Shown piece after piece: positions 16,944 to 20,568 of a stretch of 20,568 nucleotides of DNA (position 1 is the stretch's first letter; every line of letters begins with the position of its first letter). A program made the position numbers and the translations under genes. The notes beneath the pieces are model-generated. The model made no database searches and was not told the origin of the DNA. It was given only the letters and a program-made list of their open reading frames with translations. Source of the DNA: Sanchytrium tribonematis (taxonomy: Eukaryota > Sanchytriomycota > Sanchytriomycetes > Sanchytriales > Sanchytriaceae); NCBI GenBank assembly GCA_018985235.1, contig JADGIG010000097.1, positions 1-20,568 on the forward strand, written 5' to 3'.

Positions 16944-17169
16944 ACAAAATTGAAACTTGTAGCGAACTCATAATTTTAACTAATGCCAAGGAATCTTGTC
17001 CATTAATGATTGGTTTAATTCAAAACTTATTATATTTTATGACTTTGTAAATACTTTGCAGCAAAATTTCATCGATTTATGAACAACGTGCAATATTAGA
17101 AGATGTTTGTAGTGAAGTTTTGCAATCGAATATAACTTACTAATGCAAGCGGAGAATTTAGGATAAAAC
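16944..17169. promoter_or_regulatory. Divergent promoter region between small gene C and HEATR1/UTP10
   Basis: These 226 bp of AT-rich DNA lie between two divergent starts. An upstream ATG at 17143 begins a seven-codon frame closed by TAA at 17164-17166, one codon before the HEATR1 ATG and in the same frame. This fixes the HEATR1 start, because no in-frame extension is possible without splicing. A TACTAAT box at 17139-17145, followed by TTTAG, resembles a branch site with acceptor, so a 5'-leader intron cannot be excluded. Confidence 0.4.
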
Positions 17170-20100
17170 ATGCCGCTATTACAATCACAATTGCAACGGC
17201 CACTAAAAAAACCGCATTTGTTATTGGACTCAAATTATGGCGAAGAGGTTTTACTTCAAGTAGCGTTAGAAGGTTTAGAAAGATTAGAAATGGAAAGCCC
17301 TTTGTTTGATTTAGAGTGTCAGATTTACGGCGATGAACTAAAGGCAAAATTAATTGAATTTTTGTCAGAATTGGCACATCATTTAGACTGTTTGGATGGT
17401 TTAAAGTGCTTGGATTTTCTAGTTAGAAAGTATGACTTGCTTCGACTAGATATTGTACTTATTTTATTTCCTTATCACGATTCTACATGGTTCAGAACCA
17501 TAATTAATAGTATGAAAGAAACTATTTTTATTAAGCAATTAAAAAATTGTCCTTCACTGTCTAAAAAAACAATACTCAAAGCCTTAAATGAGCAAGAGAT
17601 TAGGGAAATTCTAGATTTTTACATTTCGTTTGTGCAGTCATATGGTGGATATAAGATTTTGTACAATTCCTTTTCCAGTTTTGTAGTTAAAATTCAAAAC
17701 ATCGAGTATGTATCTCATTGTCTCTCTGAAGCATTGAAAATGGAAGATGAAAGTCTGATAACTGGATGCTGTTTTGCATTTGGAGAATGTTTAACGCGTA
17801 ATTTGGTCGACATCAAACCCTTAAAGAAGGTACTGTTGCAGCTGTTAGACTACGGTAAAAGTTCCGCCTTAATGATGGTTGCATTTGCTCTCAAAAGATC
17901 AAACTGCACTCTCACTCCTGAGTTATTGCCCGAGAATATTGAATTGTATGCAAAGTCTCTGGTCAATTTATCTTGCAACACTTCCCACATTATTCCGGCT
18001 CTATTTTGTACTTGCAAAGAGACTAGTAACTTTGAAGCTATGTCAACAATAGCATTGTCAAAATACGGGACCGTTGAAATGGGCACCGATTTAATGAATT
18101 TATTTTCAGAGGAGATGTCTGAGGAACAATTGAAGATCGCTCAATTGCTGAATGAAAAATATTCGATTCAATCAAGAGCCCTCAGCCTTAATTTGTATGG
18201 CCATAATGAAAAAGATCAACTCGAGGCTCTCAAGTCAATAAGTCTTGAAGAAAATATTGCTGATGTGAAAAATTTATTAAAGTTTGCTCCACTTCGTGTA
18301 ACTTGTTACATTTTATCAAAATTAAAGGAATTTAAACCGTTCAGCGATCTGATGTACGCTGTATCTCTTTGTACTTTTCACAAAGAAACGGTTGTTGAGA
18401 CTCTGGCTCTACAGGTGTTACAAAAAAACAATTGTACAGCTGCAGTGGAATTGCATCACGCCGCCTATGATAACACAGATTTTTCTTGTGAACATGATGT
18501 TGTTGACTATGCTCTTGTATTTCTTGAAAATCGAATGCTAGTTCCCTTTTCGAAACTCTTACAATGCATTCCTGTCGAAAAATTATTTCAATTTTTACCA
18601 TTTTTTAAGGACTTAAATCTTCAAAATGACGAAGAACTAGTTATTATTCAACATATACTGCCTTCTTTGAAATCATTTTTGAAGCTCAAATCAAAGTCAA
18701 GCATGACAGAAATTACTCCATCCCTAAAGTTAATAACATCTTTGCCTTTTGAGAGCGACATTTTAGGTTTTATTTTCTCCAGAGTAGAATTCCCAAAATA
18801 TTTAGAATTGGTTATGGCACTTATAGTCTGTCCAGTCAATTATCGATTAACCAAGTCTGCACTCAATCATCTCGTATATTTGAATGCTATTTCTGATAAC
18901 TCAACCCCACTAAGATTTCTCATGAAGAGTTACAATATTGCTCCCACATACAAGGTTAAAAAAATGAGCTCTTTTGACTTCAATGATTACTTCAAAACCC
19001 TTTTCAAGACTGAAATTAAAAATCCTACAGATTTGGCCAAAGCTTTACTGAGATACTGCGGTACCAACCAGTTCTGTTTACTTTTGTTGAAACAAGCTCA
19101 AATCGGAATACAGATGCTGAAAGAGTGTTTTATAAGATGTCAATTTTATGATGAATTGCAGCTTCTCTCTTTTATGGCTAAAAACTGCTCTCAGTCCGAT
19201 GTTCTGACTTTTTTGAGCACCAAGACTATTTTAAATCACACTCAGGCAAGTCTCATGACTATTTTAGAATCTTTGAATATCCAGGAGGCTCCCGCTAAAA
19301 ATTTACTCCCCAATCTTTTTCAAAATTATGTCTCCTCATTTGAACAATCTGTAGGTCATTACTTTAAATTGATTCTGCTTAAATATCCCACCGAATCTAT
19401 TTGTTATTTAATGAAGAACAAAAAAGATGCAAGCGCGCATATCTCAATATTGCAGCTTGTGGTGCAAGAGAAAGGAATGGACAAGGTGGTTAGAAACAAA
19501 ATTAGTAGCATCTTAGATGATGTAATGTTAGAGGAGGATCACAATCTTGTATACAAAGTTCTCGAATTAGTCTTGAACGCATTTGATTTGAATATGCCTG
19601 TTGTACCAAATCAATTGAAATTGTTGAATTGCTTTAAAAAGCACCAACATGTAATGATTCATCAACAAATACTTAAAGTTTATTGCCATTTAATCAAAAT
19701 TGAGCCAGATGATACTTTGGAACATGTCATTAATATATTTTTACTAATCGGCGCGAACATGTATAAATTGGATAACGATTATAATTACCAGGTACTGAAT
19801 CAGTTTATGGTGCAATGTGTTTGTCAGCATCCGAAAAAAGAGGATTTGATTGATATGTTTACAACTTGCTTTGAATTTATTCCCTCGCATCGAAAATTAC
19901 ATATTTATTCAACATTACTGTCTCATATTGATATTTTTATACCTCTTTATAAAAATATTCAAGATGATGCATTTTTCTTGGAAGTGTTGCTTTCTTTAGA
20001 CCCCAAAAAATCATTTAAAATTTTAAACAATTTGATGAAATTAAATATCTCGCACTTTATTAACAATTACTTTGTTAATTGCGCGGTTGTGACTCTCGAG

Positions 20101-20568
20101 TATACAGATTTAGTAAGACCATTGTTACAACACGTTGTTGATTTTGATCAATTTTCAAACGAACTATTAAGTCAATTTTTGATGTTTGAGCATGTTGCTC
20201 AATTCAGTATACAAAAAATCAAGCAATTAAAGGAAGTTTCTGAATTTCAACTTTATTTGAGTCATTTAGATGAGTGCAATATCGAGTTGGGCATCAAATT
20301 GGCCTCTAATGCCATTATTGTCAGTGATTTTAATCCATTGATTTTAGATAGTGTTTATCAATATGTTAACAACAATATTACAAACAGAAAGATTCTCAAA
20401 TTAATTAACTTAATTTTGAGAAGCGAATGTAAGCAAAGACTTACTTTTCTGCCAATTAGTCTTCAATTTATACAAGAATTTAATGATTTTGAGTTATTGG
20501 TGACACTTTTTAAGTATAGTCACTACATATCATCTCATCTCCCTCTGTTATGGACTAAATTATTAGAG
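17170..20568 (+). CDS. UTP10: HEATR1/Utp10, U3 snoRNP-associated HEAT-repeat protein, N-terminal 1133 residues (cut by window edge)
   Basis: The frame is open from the ATG at 17170 to the last base with no stop. The first 120 residues show the family start: MPLLQSQLQRPLKK, LLQVALEGLERLE..., then ECQIY..LIEFLSELAHH...LKCLDFLVRKYDLLRLDIVLILFPYHDSTWFRTIINSM. This corresponds to the HEATR1 segment KCLEWLIHRFxIH...LPYHxTxxFxRVIQLL. The rest is an almost unbroken series of leucine-rich amphipathic helices consistent with HEAT repeats. Utp10/HEATR1 is a component of the t-UTP/UtpA subcomplex of the small-subunit processome, needed in the nucleolus for rRNA transcription and 18S processing. The full family length is about 1800-2150 residues, so roughly half is present. 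I see no intron in the part visible. Confidence 0.85.
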   Translation, partial: MPLLQSQLQRPLKKPHLLLDSNYGEEVLLQVALEGLERLEMESPLFDLECQIYGDELKAKLIEFLSELAHHLDCLDGLKCLDFLVRKYDLLRLDIVLILFPYHDSTWFRTIINSMKETIFIKQLKNCPSLSKKTILKALNEQEIREILDFYISFVQSYGGYKILYNSFSSFVVKIQNIEYVSHCLSEALKMEDESLITGCCFAFGECLTRNLVDIKPLKKVLLQLLDYGKSSALMMVAFALKRSNCTLTPELLPENIELYAKSLVNLSCNTSHIIPALFCTCKETSNFEAMSTIALSKYGTVEMGTDLMNLFSEEMSEEQLKIAQLLNEKYSIQSRALSLNLYGHNEKDQLEALKSISLEENIADVKNLLKFAPLRVTCYILSKLKEFKPFSDLMYAVSLCTFHKETVVETLALQVLQKNNCTAAVELHHAAYDNTDFSCEHDVVDYALVFLENRMLVPFSKLLQCIPVEKLFQFLPFFKDLNLQNDEELVIIQHILPSLKSFLKLKSKSSMTEITPSLKLITSLPFESDILGFIFSRVEFPKYLELVMALIVCPVNYRLTKSALNHLVYLNAISDNSTPLRFLMKSYNIAPTYKVKKMSSFDFNDYFKTLFKTEIKNPTDLAKALLRYCGTNQFCLLLLKQAQIGIQMLKECFIRCQFYDELQLLSFMAKNCSQSDVLTFLSTKTILNHTQASLMTILESLNIQEAPAKNLLPNLFQNYVSSFEQSVGHYFKLILLKYPTESICYLMKNKKDASAHISILQLVVQEKGMDKVVRNKISSILDDVMLEEDHNLVYKVLELVLNAFDLNMPVVPNQLKLLNCFKKHQHVMIHQQILKVYCHLIKIEPDDTLEHVINIFLLIGANMYKLDNDYNYQVLNQFMVQCVCQHPKKEDLIDMFTTCFEFIPSHRKLHIYSTLLSHIDIFIPLYKNIQDDAFFLEVLLSLDPKKSFKILNNLMKLNISHFINNYFVNCAVVTLEYTDLVRPLLQHVVDFDQFSNELLSQFLMFEHVAQFSIQKIKQLKEVSEFQLYLSHLDECNIELGIKLASNAIIVSDFNPLILDSVYQYVNNNITNRKILKLINLILRSECKQRLTFLPISLQFIQEFNDFELLVTLFKYSHYISSHLPLLWTKLLE

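Noticed and set aside
17096-17377. Minus-strand 93-codon frame with hydrophobic segment
   Set aside because: It lies antisense to the HEATR1 N-terminus, which has clear family similarity and an open frame to the window end.

Overview
The window is AT-rich, gene-dense nuclear DNA of a flagellated, fungus-like eukaryote. Three things support this. A ciliary transport protein (IFT140-like) is present. The pyrimidine-synthesis multienzyme (CAD/Ura2) has a dihydroorotase-like segment that has lost its metal-binding HxH, as in fungal Ura2 and unlike animal CAD. Two mitochondrial proteins (SUV3 helicase, ribosomal protein uL15m) are encoded. A zoosporic early-diverging fungus or relative (Rozella/aphelid/chytrid-like) fits best; this placement is inference, and I cannot name the species.

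Layout: SUV3 helicase (minus, cut by the left edge); EamA/SLC35G-type transporter (plus); IFT140-like protein (minus), whose stop lies 4 bp from the transporter's stop; CAD/Ura2 (plus); then a long minus-strand run read right to left. In transcription order this run is three small paralogous ORFs of about 80 codons (C, B, A) with a broken small gene between B and A, a bacterial-type 3-methyladenine DNA glycosylase, a SulP/SLC26 anion transporter, mitochondrial uL15, the histone chaperone NASP, and V-ATPase subunit D. The right end is a 1133-codon open frame, the N-terminal half of HEATR1/Utp10 (plus, cut by the right edge).

The main find concerns gene architecture. CAD and NASP are each interrupted by a GTA...TAG intron of exactly 19 nt. 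Removing it restores the family sequence: the aspartate transcarbamylase core in CAD, and the conserved C-terminal nuclear-localisation segment in NASP. A third 19-nt GTA...TAG segment sits at the 3' end of small ORF C. Intergenic gaps are as short as 4, 9, 9, 16 and 31 bp. AATAAA often overlaps the stop codon itself. In the tightly packed same-strand groups (MPG-SulP, uL15m-NASP-VMA8) only the last gene has an AATAAA close to its stop, which raises the possibility of polycistronic transcripts.

Most genes are unrelated housekeeping functions (pyrimidine synthesis, vacuolar acidification, histone handling, rRNA processing, mitochondrial RNA and translation, flagellar transport). The novel part is the small-ORF cluster at 15.7-16.9 kb and the micro-intron and poly(A) organisation.
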